Source of the DNA: Streptococcus mitis | Lineage (GTDB): Bacteria > Bacillota > Bacilli > Lactobacillales > Streptococcaceae | Reading direction: 5' to 3' | DNA: 47,021 nt | NCBI RefSeq assembly: GCF_001579035.1 | Contig: NZ_KQ970285.1 | Span: 210,199-257,219, forward strand | Translations under genes and position numbers: made by a program | Shown here: piece after piece, positions 34,509-42,073 of the stretch | Layout of the letters: each line of letters starts with the position of its first letter | How positions within the stretch are numbered: the stretch's first letter is position 1 | The notes under the pieces: generated by a model | The model's database searches: none | Told to the model about the DNA's origin: nothing | What the model saw: only the letters and a program-made list of their open reading frames with translations

Positions 34509-35282
34509 TTATTTTACTATTCTTCCGAGTGATTTCAATTCCTTTGGGGAAATATGGAGATACTTTTTAAATACTTTGGCAAAATATTTATAGTCTGAAA
34601 ATCCAACTTGATCAGAGATGTCGCTTAGAGGGGAGTTGGGAGATTCAGCCATCTTATCTATAGCTTGTTTCAGACGATATTGTAAGATATATTCATTTAG
34701 AGTCATGGGGAAGTCTTCTTTGATAACTTTATATAGATAGCTTTCGCTATAGTTTAAAGCTTCAGCAATAGTCGCAATCGTAAAATGCTCTGCATAATGC
34801 TTGTGGACAAAGGAAATAATTTGTTGAATGATTTGGTTTTGTGTATCAATCTGTTGGATAGAGGTGAGTAAAGTTTGATATTCTTCTAAAAAAGGAGTTT
34901 CTTGATAGGTGCTACCTTGTAATCGCAAAACAATGTTTTGAAGACATTCTGTCAATTCCTTGGTGTCAATTGGCTTGGATAAGAAATCAACTGCTCCATA
35001 TTGCATGGCTTTTTTGGCATTTTGAAAATCGTTATAACCTGATAAGATAACTTTTTCATAGGGGAGGGTACGAGTGGCTTCGAACATCATAAAAGCATCC
35101 ATAATTGGCATTGTGATGTCTGTTAAGACAATATGAGGTTCTTTTTCTTGGATGAGTTTCATTCCCTCTTGACCGTGACTGGCAGTTCCTACGACTTGGA
35201 TACCTAAGGCAGAGTAGTCTACGGCAATCTCTAGCCATTTTCGGATGAGGTGTTCGTCTTCTACGATAATGAGCTTAAACAT
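34509..35282 (-). CDS. AraC-type (YesN/HptR-like) response regulator
   Basis: The 257-residue regulator has an N-terminal receiver domain with acidic pair VEDEH, phosphoacceptor Asp55 in VLTDITMPIMD, and Lys in LSKPID. The C-terminal ~100 residues form an AraC-type DNA-binding domain (IATIAEALNYSESYLYKVIKEDFPMTLNEYI ... VGFSDYKYFAKVFKKYLHISPKEL). It overlaps the kinase gene by 8 bases. Length matches HptR of S. aureus. A role in controlling the adjacent transporter is inferred from position. Confidence 0.9.
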   Translation of the reverse strand: MFKLIIVEDEHLIRKWLEIAVDYSALGIQVVGTASHGQEGMKLIQEKEPHIVLTDITMPIMDAFMMFEATRTLPYEKVILSGYNDFQNAKKAMQYGAVDFLSKPIDTKELTECLQNIVLRLQGSTYQETPFLEEYQTLLTSIQQIDTQNQIIQQIISFVHKHYAEHFTIATIAEALNYSESYLYKVIKEDFPMTLNEYILQYRLKQAIDKMAESPNSPLSDISDQVGFSDYKYFAKVFKKYLHISPKELKSLGRIVK

Positions 35283-36924
35283 GAGTTAGTCCTTTCGTTA
35301 CAAATTTGACCCAAGTTTCTCCTTGGCGATTGACTCCTAGATCTAGCTGGACATCAGAAAAGAAATTGCTCAATCGTTTGTAGCTGTTTACGATGCCATG
35401 CTGGGTATGAGGGCTTTTTAAAGAGTCTAAAATAGCGAGTCGCTCTTGTTTGGTGAGTCCTCCAGCATTATCTTTGACTAAAAAAGTTAGAGAATCTGCT
35501 TCCAAGGTAATTTGGATATCAATATGAAGATCAATACGGTATTGCATCCCATATTTTATAGCATTTTCTACTAGAGGAAGCAAGAAAAGTTTAGGAATAG
35601 GTTGATTATCGACAGTTTCTGGGCAGACAATATCATAGGAAAAGTGCTCGAAACGAATCTTATGAATCATAAGGTAATCCTCTATAATCTTTAAATCCTG
35701 ACAAATGGTTGTTTCTTTTTCTAAATCGGTGATACTGTAGCGAAGAATGCGCGTGAGATTTTGAATCAGGTCTTGTGTGAGAGCAGCATCCATTAAAGAA
35801 GTGATTTTAATCGTCTCAAGTGTATTGTAGAGAAAATGAGGATTGAACTGAGCTTCCAGCATTTTTCTTTCAAAAATCCACTTTTCTTTTTCTATGGTTA
35901 GCATTTTTTGATGAAGTTGATCTAATTCGTACAACATATTGTTGATTTTTTCTGCCATAAACTCAAACTCATCCCCTGTTTGTAGAGAAAGCCTTTTATC
36001 TGCTTGTTTGGGAATTTCTTGAAGTTGGTAAACCAAACTTTCAATAGGAACAGCATTGTGTGTAGCAATCTTATGAGCAATTCGTCTTGCTTGCCAGAAG
36101 TAGAGGAAGAATATACATAAGGTGAGGACGGAGGCTAGACCGAGTAAGCTAGGAATGGGAAAGAAGGATTGAAAAGTATAGATTGAAAAAATAGCACCGA
36201 CTTTTTCTTTTTGAACAATAAGCGGTTCATTCGCATACCAGTGGGTGCGAGAGTGTAGGAGTTTTTCATCCAATTTTTCAAGAGTGGAACGAGTAAACTG
36301 ATTTGTATTGTTGGAAAACATATTTCCAAAGCTATCGGTAATGATGTATTTGGAATTGATCATTGGGAAACTTGAAATGAAATCATTCTCATTTACGAAA
36401 GCAATAGTATAGGCCTTAACTCGTTGGTTTTGAAGTAGTGGTTTGATAAAGAGTGTGTAATGTTGCTTATCTGAAGAGAGTGCAATTTTTTCTGTAACTT
36501 TATCCTGAGAAGGATTTTGAATGAGTAGTTTTAGATAGTAGGGTGATAAAATACTTTCTTGATGATTTCGATTGGTACTAAATAGTAATTCACCTGTATC
36601 GCTTAGAATAATGAGGTCAGAACTAAGCTTTAATTTAGCTTTTGTCTCATAAAATAAGCTAAAGACTTCTCTCTCTGTGTGTTTGCCGTCCAAAAATCCA
36701 AGAATCATTTTATGGTTCATGGTAGTCAGGAGCTCATTATTGGCTTCTTTCATCTCTTGAACCTGCTTGACAATCTGTCTCGTGTCTTTGGAGAGTTGTT
36801 GCTTTTGTAAAAAATAGGAAAAACCAAAAAGTAAAATGAGTAGTAAAAGTGAGGTCACAAAGGCTGCGATAGAGCTTCTATGGAGAATTTCTTTTTGGAG
36901 AGATTTTTTAAAGGAATGAGACAT
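35275..36924 (-). CDS. YesM/HptS-like sensor histidine kinase
   Basis: The 549-residue kinase has an N-terminal transmembrane helix (about residues 18-38), an extracellular sensing domain of about 210 residues, a second helix near residues 255-275, a HAMP-like linker, then the LytS/YesM-type kinase core with phosphoacceptor His in EAQFNPHFLYNTLETIK, the N box LPLVENAIKYG and DNAGGL. Such kinases often work with an extracellular binding protein. It opens the minus-strand operon with a good promoter. Confidence 0.9.
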   Translation of the reverse strand: MSHSFKKSLQKEILHRSSIAAFVTSLLLLILLFGFSYFLQKQQLSKDTRQIVKQVQEMKEANNELLTTMNHKMILGFLDGKHTEREVFSLFYETKAKLKLSSDLIILSDTGELLFSTNRNHQESILSPYYLKLLIQNPSQDKVTEKIALSSDKQHYTLFIKPLLQNQRVKAYTIAFVNENDFISSFPMINSKYIITDSFGNMFSNNTNQFTRSTLEKLDEKLLHSRTHWYANEPLIVQKEKVGAIFSIYTFQSFFPIPSLLGLASVLTLCIFFLYFWQARRIAHKIATHNAVPIESLVYQLQEIPKQADKRLSLQTGDEFEFMAEKINNMLYELDQLHQKMLTIEKEKWIFERKMLEAQFNPHFLYNTLETIKITSLMDAALTQDLIQNLTRILRYSITDLEKETTICQDLKIIEDYLMIHKIRFEHFSYDIVCPETVDNQPIPKLFLLPLVENAIKYGMQYRIDLHIDIQITLEADSLTFLVKDNAGGLTKQERLAILDSLKSPHTQHGIVNSYKRLSNFFSDVQLDLGVNRQGETWVKFVTKGLTHV

Positions 36925-36956
36925 CCGCTACCTCCTTGGAAGGGTTTTCTGTTATA

Positions 36957-36985
36957 AGTATAGCAGTTTAAAAATTCTAGAGCAA
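36957..36985 (-). promoter_or_regulatory. Promoter of the kinase-regulator genes
   Basis: On the minus strand, TTGCTC (36985-36980), a 17-nt spacer and TATACT (36962-36957) with a TGC extension. It reads into the kinase gene. Confidence 0.7.
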
Positions 36986-36995
36986 GGTAAAATAG

Positions 36996-37032
36996 AAAAG
37001 GTTTGGCTAAAATTTTTTAGCTAAACCTTTTG
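36996..37032 (-). terminator. Terminator of the glycyl-radical activase gene
   Basis: AAAAGGTTTGGCT-AAAATTTTTT-AGCTAAACCTTTT is a 12-bp-plus stem with T-rich ends on both strands, about 67 bp past the activase stop codon. Confidence 0.75.
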
Positions 37033-37098
37033 AAAAGTTAAGTATGTATTATAGATGCTTGTTATCTGCAAATAGCTAGAGCATTTCAAGGAAATGAA

Positions 37099-37875
37099 CT
37101 AGAAATAACAATTAATATGATGGTTCAGAAATACCTTTTGATAATCAATAAGATCTTCGGGATGAAGTGCGTTGACTCCATCCATTTCATATTTCCGATT
37201 TAATAAACGATATTTGTTTTCACCAAATTGATGAAAAGGGAGTAGTTGAACTTGGTCGATATTTAATGAGTTAAATAGAGTAGCGAATTCTTCTGCATCC
37301 TCTAAACTATTGTTAAAATCAGGAATAACCGGGATTCTTAAAACGATAGTTTTATGTTGAGAAAAAGCATAATGAATGTTTTTAATAATCATTTGATTAA
37401 AAACCCCAGTCACTTTTTTATGTTTTATAGAATTATAATGTTTTAGGTCTGTGTAGATAAAATCCACATATTGGATTAAATCAACAAATTTTTCATGATC
37501 AACAAAGGCAGTAGTTTCAATGGCAGTGTGTATGTGATGTTCTTTAGCTGACTTTAAGATGGCTTTAGCAAATTCAAACTGAGCAAATATTTCACCCCCT
37601 GATAAAGTTAAACCTCCACCGGATTCTTCGTAAAATTCTTTATCTTTTAATACCTCTGTAATAATTTCTTCTACAGTTTTTTCTTCACCTACTAAAGTGA
37701 ATTTCTCTCGTTGAGCATCTTTCATTTTTTCAGGTTTCATTCTTTGAGATTCAGGATTAGAACACCATGGACAGCGCAGAGGGCATCCTTTTAAAAAAAC
37801 AGTTGTACGAATACCCGGACCGTCATGAATTGAAAAGTGTTGAATATTAAAAATAATTCCTTTAGATATTTCCAT
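37099..37875 (-). CDS. Glycyl radical enzyme activating protein (radical SAM)
   Basis: The 258-residue protein has the radical SAM cluster motif GCPLRCPWCSN (Cys31, Cys35, Cys38), the SAM motif SGGE near residue 92 and the activase signature HDGPGIRTTVFLKGC. After Cys38 there is essentially no cysteine-rich insert, so the extra ferredoxin-like clusters found in many dehydratase activases are missing; it resembles PFL-activase in that respect. It would install the radical on the enzyme at 42074. It is divergent from the DeoR gene and shares operator DNA with it. Confidence 0.9.
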   Translation of the reverse strand: MEISKGIIFNIQHFSIHDGPGIRTTVFLKGCPLRCPWCSNPESQRMKPEKMKDAQREKFTLVGEEKTVEEIITEVLKDKEFYEESGGGLTLSGGEIFAQFEFAKAILKSAKEHHIHTAIETTAFVDHEKFVDLIQYVDFIYTDLKHYNSIKHKKVTGVFNQMIIKNIHYAFSQHKTIVLRIPVIPDFNNSLEDAEEFATLFNSLNIDQVQLLPFHQFGENKYRLLNRKYEMDGVNALHPEDLIDYQKVFLNHHINCYF

Positions 37876-37913
37876 AAGAGTTCCTCCTCTTTATAATTCT
37901 ATCCTATCACAAA

Positions 37914-37942
37914 AACGAAAGAAAAACAATTACGAACGAAAG
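37914..37942. promoter_or_regulatory. Tandem operator between activase and DeoR genes
   Basis: AACGAAAG occurs at 37914-37921 and 37935-37942, exactly 21 bp apart (two helical turns). The same CGAAAG core with the same period recurs before the glycyl radical enzyme gene at 42027-42063. It lies between the divergent promoters and is a likely binding site of the DeoR-type protein. Confidence 0.65.
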
Positions 37943-37951
37943 TTTAATTTG

Positions 37952-37980
37952 TTGTTTTTTGCTTTTTATTTTGGTAGAAT
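37952..37980 (+). promoter_or_regulatory. Promoter of the DeoR-family gene
   Basis: TTGTTT (37952-37957), a 17-nt spacer and TAGAAT (37975-37980) with a TGG extension, 17 bp before ATG 37997. Confidence 0.6.
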
Positions 37981-37996
37981 AAAACGGAGGTGTAAA

Positions 37997-38743
37997 ATGA
38001 AAAGATTGGAACAAATTATTAAATTAGTATCAGAATATGAAAAGATTGATGTTAATACATTATCGGAAAAATTAAATGTATCGAAAGTAACGATTAGAAA
38101 AGATTTAGATAAATTAGAGTCAAAAGGCTTATTACACAGAGAGCATGGATATGCTGTGTTAAATAGTGGAGATGACTTAAATGTACGCTTGTCAATTAAT
38201 TATGAAATTAAGAGAAAAATTGTTCAAGAAGCAGTAAAATTGGTATCAGATAATGAAACAATAATGATAGAATCTGGTTCAACCTGTGCTTTACTTGCTG
38301 AGGAAATTTGCAAGCAAAAAAGAAATGTTACGATTGTAACAAATTCATTTTTTATAGCAAATTTTGTGAGAGCTTATGATTCATGTCGTATTATTGTTCT
38401 TGGTGGAGAGTTTCAGAAGGATTCACAGGTTACTGTGGGACCTTTATTAAAAGAAATGATACAGACTTTTCATGTGCATCAAGCTTTTGTTGGGACAGAT
38501 GGTTACGATAAAGAGATGGGCTTTACAGGAAAAGATTTAATGCGCAGTGAGGTAGTTCAATATATTTCAGCAGCGTCGGATAAAGTCATTGTCCTAACTG
38601 ACTCAAGTAAATTTGATAAAAGGGGTATAGTAAGAAGATTTGCTTTAAGTCAAGTCTATGAAGTAATAACAGACGAAAAACTTTCTAAACAAAATATAGC
38701 TACATTAGAAAATGCTGGGATAATGGTTAAGGTAGTTTCGTAA
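37997..38743 (+). CDS. DeoR family transcriptional regulator
   Basis: ATG 37997 follows GGAGGTG; the upstream TTG at 37949 is rejected. The 248-residue protein has an N-terminal helix-turn-helix (LSEKLNVSKVTIRKDLDKLESKGLLHREHG) and a DeoR sensor domain with ESGSTCALLAEEI, VTNSFFIA and VVLTDSSKFDKRGIVR-like segment, which in the family bind phosphorylated sugars. It is probably the local repressor of the activase and glycyl radical enzyme genes via the CGAAAG tandem repeats. Confidence 0.9.
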   Translation: MKRLEQIIKLVSEYEKIDVNTLSEKLNVSKVTIRKDLDKLESKGLLHREHGYAVLNSGDDLNVRLSINYEIKRKIVQEAVKLVSDNETIMIESGSTCALLAEEICKQKRNVTIVTNSFFIANFVRAYDSCRIIVLGGEFQKDSQVTVGPLLKEMIQTFHVHQAFVGTDGYDKEMGFTGKDLMRSEVVQYISAASDKVIVLTDSSKFDKRGIVRRFALSQVYEVITDEKLSKQNIATLENAGIMVKVVS

Positions 38744-38755
38744 GAGGTTAAGTGT

Positions 38756-39736
38756 ATGAATCAAGATAGGAATAAACTGCTCTCTAAAATTGCTTATCTG
38801 TATTATATTGAAAACTTAAATCAGTCACAAATAGCAGCAAAATTAGGAATTTATAGAACCTCTATTAGTAGAATGTTAACAGAAGCAAGGAATGCAGGAA
38901 TTGTTAAAATTGAAATAGAGAATTTTGATACCAATATGTTTAAGTTGGAAAATTATGTAAAAGAAAAGTATGGTCTGGAAAGTTTAGAAATTATTCCAAA
39001 CGAATTTGATGATAATCCAACAATTTTATCTGAAAGAATTTCTCAAGTTGCAGCAGGCGTCCTTAGGAATCTAATTGATGATAATATGAACATTGGCTTT
39101 TCTTGGGGGAAAAGTTTAAGTAATTTAGTAGATCTAATCCACAGCAAAAGTGTCCGAAATGTTCACTTCTATCCTCTAGCAGGTGGTCCTAGTCACATAC
39201 ACGCTAAATACCATGTGAATACACTGATTTATGAAATGTCTAGAAAATTTCATGGAGAGTGTACATTTATGAATGCAACGATTGTGCAAGAAAATAAATT
39301 GTTAGCAGATGGTATTTTGCAATCAAGATATTTTGAAGATTTGAAAAATAGTTGGAAAGATTTAGATATAGCTGTAGTCGGAATTGGTGATTTTAGCAAT
39401 AAAGGAAAACATCAATGGTTAGACATGCTTACAGAGGATGACTTTAAAGAATTGACCAAAGTTAAAACTGTAGGAGAAATTTGTTGTCGATTTTTTGATT
39501 CAAAAGGTAAAGAAGTCTATGAAAACTTACAGGAAAGAACGATAGCAATCTCTTTGGAAGATTTAAAAAATATTCCTCAAAGTTTAGCTGTTGCTTACGG
39601 TGATACGAAAGTATCTTCGATTCTTTCTGTCTTGCGTGCTAATTTAGTAAATCATTTGATTACAGATAAAAATACAATTTTAAAAGTTTTGGAAGAAGAT
39701 GGTGATTTTTCTTTTCGAAATATTTTATGTGAGTGA
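38756..39736 (+). CDS. SorC/DeoR-like sugar-binding transcriptional regulator
   Basis: The 326-residue protein has an N-terminal helix-turn-helix (YLYYIENLNQSQIAAKLGIYRTSISRMLTEAR) and a C-terminal SorC sugar-binding domain with IGFSWGKSLSNLV, HFYPLAGGPSH and DIAVVGIGD. SorC proteins respond to phosphorylated sugars and can activate or repress. It is 12 bp after the DeoR gene, so both are co-expressed. The palindromes at 39783 and around 41926-41962 are candidate sites. Confidence 0.88.
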   Translation: MNQDRNKLLSKIAYLYYIENLNQSQIAAKLGIYRTSISRMLTEARNAGIVKIEIENFDTNMFKLENYVKEKYGLESLEIIPNEFDDNPTILSERISQVAAGVLRNLIDDNMNIGFSWGKSLSNLVDLIHSKSVRNVHFYPLAGGPSHIHAKYHVNTLIYEMSRKFHGECTFMNATIVQENKLLADGILQSRYFEDLKNSWKDLDIAVVGIGDFSNKGKHQWLDMLTEDDFKELTKVKTVGEICCRFFDSKGKEVYENLQERTIAISLEDLKNIPQSLAVAYGDTKVSSILSVLRANLVNHLITDKNTILKVLEEDGDFSFRNILCE

Positions 39737-39739
39737 AAA

Positions 39740-39768
39740 TGATAGACTGATTCAGTTTATCGTTTTTT
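39740..39768 (+). terminator. Terminator after the regulator pair
   Basis: GATAGACTG-ATT-CAGTTTATC followed by GTTTTTTATTTTT, directly after the SorC-family stop. Confidence 0.8.
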
Positions 39769-39782
39769 ATTTTTAATCATTT

Positions 39783-39794
39783 GCACATTTGTGC
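39783..39794 (+). promoter_or_regulatory. Palindromic operator upstream of the PTS promoter
   Basis: GCACATTTGTGC has perfect 5-bp arms around TT and lies 38 bp upstream of the PTS -35, a position suited to an activator. Related sites occur before the glycyl radical enzyme gene. Confidence 0.55.
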
Positions 39795-39831
39795 TTAAAT
39801 AAATAAAAATAGTTTATCTGTTGTTTTTGGA

Positions 39832-39860
39832 TTGACAACTTTATTATGTAGTTGTATTCT
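39832..39860 (+). promoter_or_regulatory. Promoter of the PTS operon
   Basis: A perfect TTGACA (39832-39837), 17-nt spacer and TATTCT (39855-39860). Confidence 0.75.
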
Positions 39861-39892
39861 ATAGATACAAAAGAAAATTTTAAAATTTCAAA

Positions 39893-39910
39893 TGAAAAAA
39901 GCTTTTTACA
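39893..39910 (+). promoter_or_regulatory. Near-palindrome in the PTS 5' leader
   Basis: TGAAAAAAGCTTTTTACA is an 18-bp near-palindrome between promoter and start codon. It resembles a degenerate cre or another repressor site, but lacks the central CG of a normal cre. Confidence 0.35.
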
Positions 39911-39931
39911 TAGTGAAATGAGGAGGAATTT

Positions 39932-40252
39932 ATGGAAATGATTGTTCCAGATCAAATTATCATGGGTTTAATTTTATATGCTGGTGATGCGAAACAACAT
40001 ATTTATAAAGCGTTAGATTACATAAAAAACGGTACATGTGAACGGTGTGAAGAAGAAATACAGTTAGCTGATGCCGCCTTATTAGAAGCCCATAATCTAC
40101 AAACAAAATTCTTGGCACAAGAAGCGTCTGGTACAAAAACGGAGATTACAGCACTTTTTGTCCATTCGCAAGATCATCTCATGACTAGTATGACGGAGAT
40201 TAATTTAATCAAAGAAATTATTAGTTTGAGAAAAGAACTTCATAAAAAATAA
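39932..40252 (+). CDS. PTS lactose/cellobiose-family IIA component
   Basis: The 106-residue protein is an all-helical IIA of the lactose/cellobiose family: start IIMGLILYAGDAKQHIYKALDYI and active-site His in FVHSQDHLMT (about residue 78). It takes phosphate from HPr and gives it to IIB. It is first in the PTS set IIA-IIB-IIC; no phospho-beta-glycosidase gene is nearby, which argues against a beta-glucoside disaccharide as substrate. Confidence 0.92.
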   Translation: MEMIVPDQIIMGLILYAGDAKQHIYKALDYIKNGTCERCEEEIQLADAALLEAHNLQTKFLAQEASGTKTEITALFVHSQDHLMTSMTEINLIKEIISLRKELHKK

Positions 40253-40297
40253 TACTAGAGTATTATCATTGTTATTAACATAGAGGAGGAAAATATA

Positions 40298-40606
40298 ATG
40301 GTGAAGATTGGTTTGTTTTGTGCAGCAGGATTTTCCACTGGTATGCTTGTAAATAATATGAAAATTGCAGCGCAAGCTAGTGGAGTTGAAGCAGAAATAG
40401 AGGCGTTTTCTCAGTCCAAATTAGCTGATTATGCGCCAAATATAGATGTTGCACTATTGGGTCCACAAGTCGCTTATACATTAGATAAATCAAAAGAAAT
40501 TTGTGATAAGTGTGATATTCCGATAGCTGTTATTCCGATGATGGATTATGGTATGTTAGATGGGAAAAAAGTATTAGATTTAGCCCTATCTTTGATTAAT
40601 GGGTAA
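40298..40606 (+). CDS. PTS lactose/cellobiose-family IIB component
   Basis: The 102-residue IIB has the phospho-cysteine loop CAAGFSTGM at residues 8-16 (Cys8) and the second half LLGPQVAYTLDKSKEICDKCDIPIAVIPMMDYGMLDG. It passes phosphate to the sugar during transport by IIC. AGGAGGAAA precedes the start; IIC follows immediately. Confidence 0.92.
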   Translation: MVKIGLFCAAGFSTGMLVNNMKIAAQASGVEAEIEAFSQSKLADYAPNIDVALLGPQVAYTLDKSKEICDKCDIPIAVIPMMDYGMLDGKKVLDLALSLING

Positions 40607-40622
40607 GAAAAGGAGTTTTATT

Positions 40623-41912
40623 ATGGCAAAGATGGATGTTCAGAAAATCATTGCACCAATGATGAAATTTGTGAATATGCGTGGTATTATAGCTCTAAAA
40701 GATGGTATGTTGGCTATTTTACCATTAACAGTAGTTGGAAGTTTATTCTTGATTATAGGGCAATTACCCTTTGAAGGATTGAATCAAAGTATTGCTAGTG
40801 TATTTGGGGCAGACTGGACAGAGCCTTTTATGCAAGTCTATTCAGGAACTTTTGCTATTATGGGTCTAATTTCTTGTTTTTCAATTGCCTATTCTTATGC
40901 TAAGAATAGCGGAGTAGAGGCATTGCCAGCTGGGGTTCTTTCTGTATCTGCATTCTTTATTTTGCTAAGATCATCTTATATCCCTAAACAAGGTGAGGCG
41001 ATTGGAGACGCTATTAGTAAAGTTTGGTTTGGAGGCCAAGGAATTATCGGTGCTATCATTATAGGTTTGGTAGTAGGAAGTATTTATACCTTCTTTATAA
41101 AGAGAAAAATTGTTATTAAGATGCCAGAACAAGTTCCACAAGCTATTGCCAAACAGTTTGAAGCAATGATTCCAGCATTTGTAATTTTCTTATCTTCTAT
41201 GATTGTATATATTTTAGCGAAGTCATTGACTAATGGCGGAACATTTATTGAAATGATTTATTCTGTTATTCAAGTTCCATTGCAAGGTTTAACTGGATCT
41301 TTGTATGGTGCGATTGGAATTGCCTTTTTCATATCATTTTTATGGTGGTTTGGTGTCCATGGACAATCGGTAGTAAATGGAGTAGTGACAGCTCTGCTTT
41401 TATCTAATCTTGATGCTAATAAAGCTATGTTAGCCTCTGGTAATCTATCATTAGAAAATGGTGCACATATTGTTACTCAACAATTTTTAGATTCATTTTT
41501 AATTCTATCAGGTTCAGGGATTACGTTTGGTCTTGTAGTTGCCATGCTTTTTGCAGCAAAATCAAAACAATACCAAGCCTTAGGGAAAGTAGCAGCTTTT
41601 CCAGCAATATTTAACGTAAATGAGCCAGTTGTATTTGGATTTCCGATTGTCATGAATCCAGTTATGTTTGTACCTTTCATTCTTGTTCCTGTACTTGCAG
41701 CTGTTATAGTATATGGAGCTATTGCAACAGGTTTCATGCAGCCATTTTCAGGAGTTACATTACCTTGGAGCACCCCAGCTATTATATCAGGATTTATGGT
41801 TGGTGGATGGCAAGGAGTTATTACTCAGCTGGTGATATTAGCGATGTCTACATTAGTTTATTTCCCATTCTTTAAAGTACAGGATCGTTTAGCTTATCAG
41901 AATGAAGCATGA
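40623..41912 (+). CDS. PTS lactose/cellobiose-family IIC permease
   Basis: The 429-residue membrane protein has about ten transmembrane helices, the WWFGVHGQSVVNGVV motif and NEPVVFGFPIVMNP, both typical of cellobiose-type IIC (the conserved His and Glu lie here). ATG 40623 follows AAAGGAG; the ATG at 40599 overlapping IIB is less likely. It would import a sugar or polyol-like substrate phosphorylated at C6. Substrate is inferred from context to be an anhydrohexitol. Confidence 0.9.
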   Translation: MAKMDVQKIIAPMMKFVNMRGIIALKDGMLAILPLTVVGSLFLIIGQLPFEGLNQSIASVFGADWTEPFMQVYSGTFAIMGLISCFSIAYSYAKNSGVEALPAGVLSVSAFFILLRSSYIPKQGEAIGDAISKVWFGGQGIIGAIIIGLVVGSIYTFFIKRKIVIKMPEQVPQAIAKQFEAMIPAFVIFLSSMIVYILAKSLTNGGTFIEMIYSVIQVPLQGLTGSLYGAIGIAFFISFLWWFGVHGQSVVNGVVTALLLSNLDANKAMLASGNLSLENGAHIVTQQFLDSFLILSGSGITFGLVVAMLFAAKSKQYQALGKVAAFPAIFNVNEPVVFGFPIVMNPVMFVPFILVPVLAAVIVYGAIATGFMQPFSGVTLPWSTPAIISGFMVGGWQGVITQLVILAMSTLVYFPFFKVQDRLAYQNEA

Positions 41913-41925
41913 TAATTCTAAAAAA

Positions 41926-41962
41926 ACATTTGTGTATTATCATTAAACATACACATTTGTGC
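41926..41962 (+). promoter_or_regulatory. Two palindrome-like sites upstream of the glycyl radical enzyme gene
   Basis: ACATTTGTGT (41926-41935) and ACACATTTGTGC (41951-41962) share the CATTTGTG core with the site at 39783. They lie about 40-75 bp upstream of the -35 of the next gene, compatible with activator binding. Confidence 0.5.
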
Positions 41963-41999
41963 TAAAAATTAGAGAGTTAAAGTTTTTCTAGTTAAAAGC

Positions 42000-42028
42000 T
42001 TGAAATTTTCTAAAAAACCAGGTATTAT
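42000..42028 (+). promoter_or_regulatory. Promoter of the glycyl radical enzyme gene
   Basis: TTGAAA (42000-42005), a 17-nt spacer and TATTAT (42023-42028). The tandem operator begins at the -10, so a bound repressor would block it. Confidence 0.68.
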
Positions 42029-42063
42029 ATTTTCGAAAGAAACAAAAATATTTTCGAAAGAAA
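42027..42063 (+). promoter_or_regulatory. Tandem operator with perfect 16-bp direct repeat
   Basis: ATATTTTCGAAAGAAA occurs at 42027-42042 and again at 42048-42063, a 21-bp period. The repeats run from the -10 to the ribosome binding site. The CGAAAG core and period equal those in the activase-DeoR intergenic region. Confidence 0.72.
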
Positions 42064-42073
42064 GGTGCTTACG

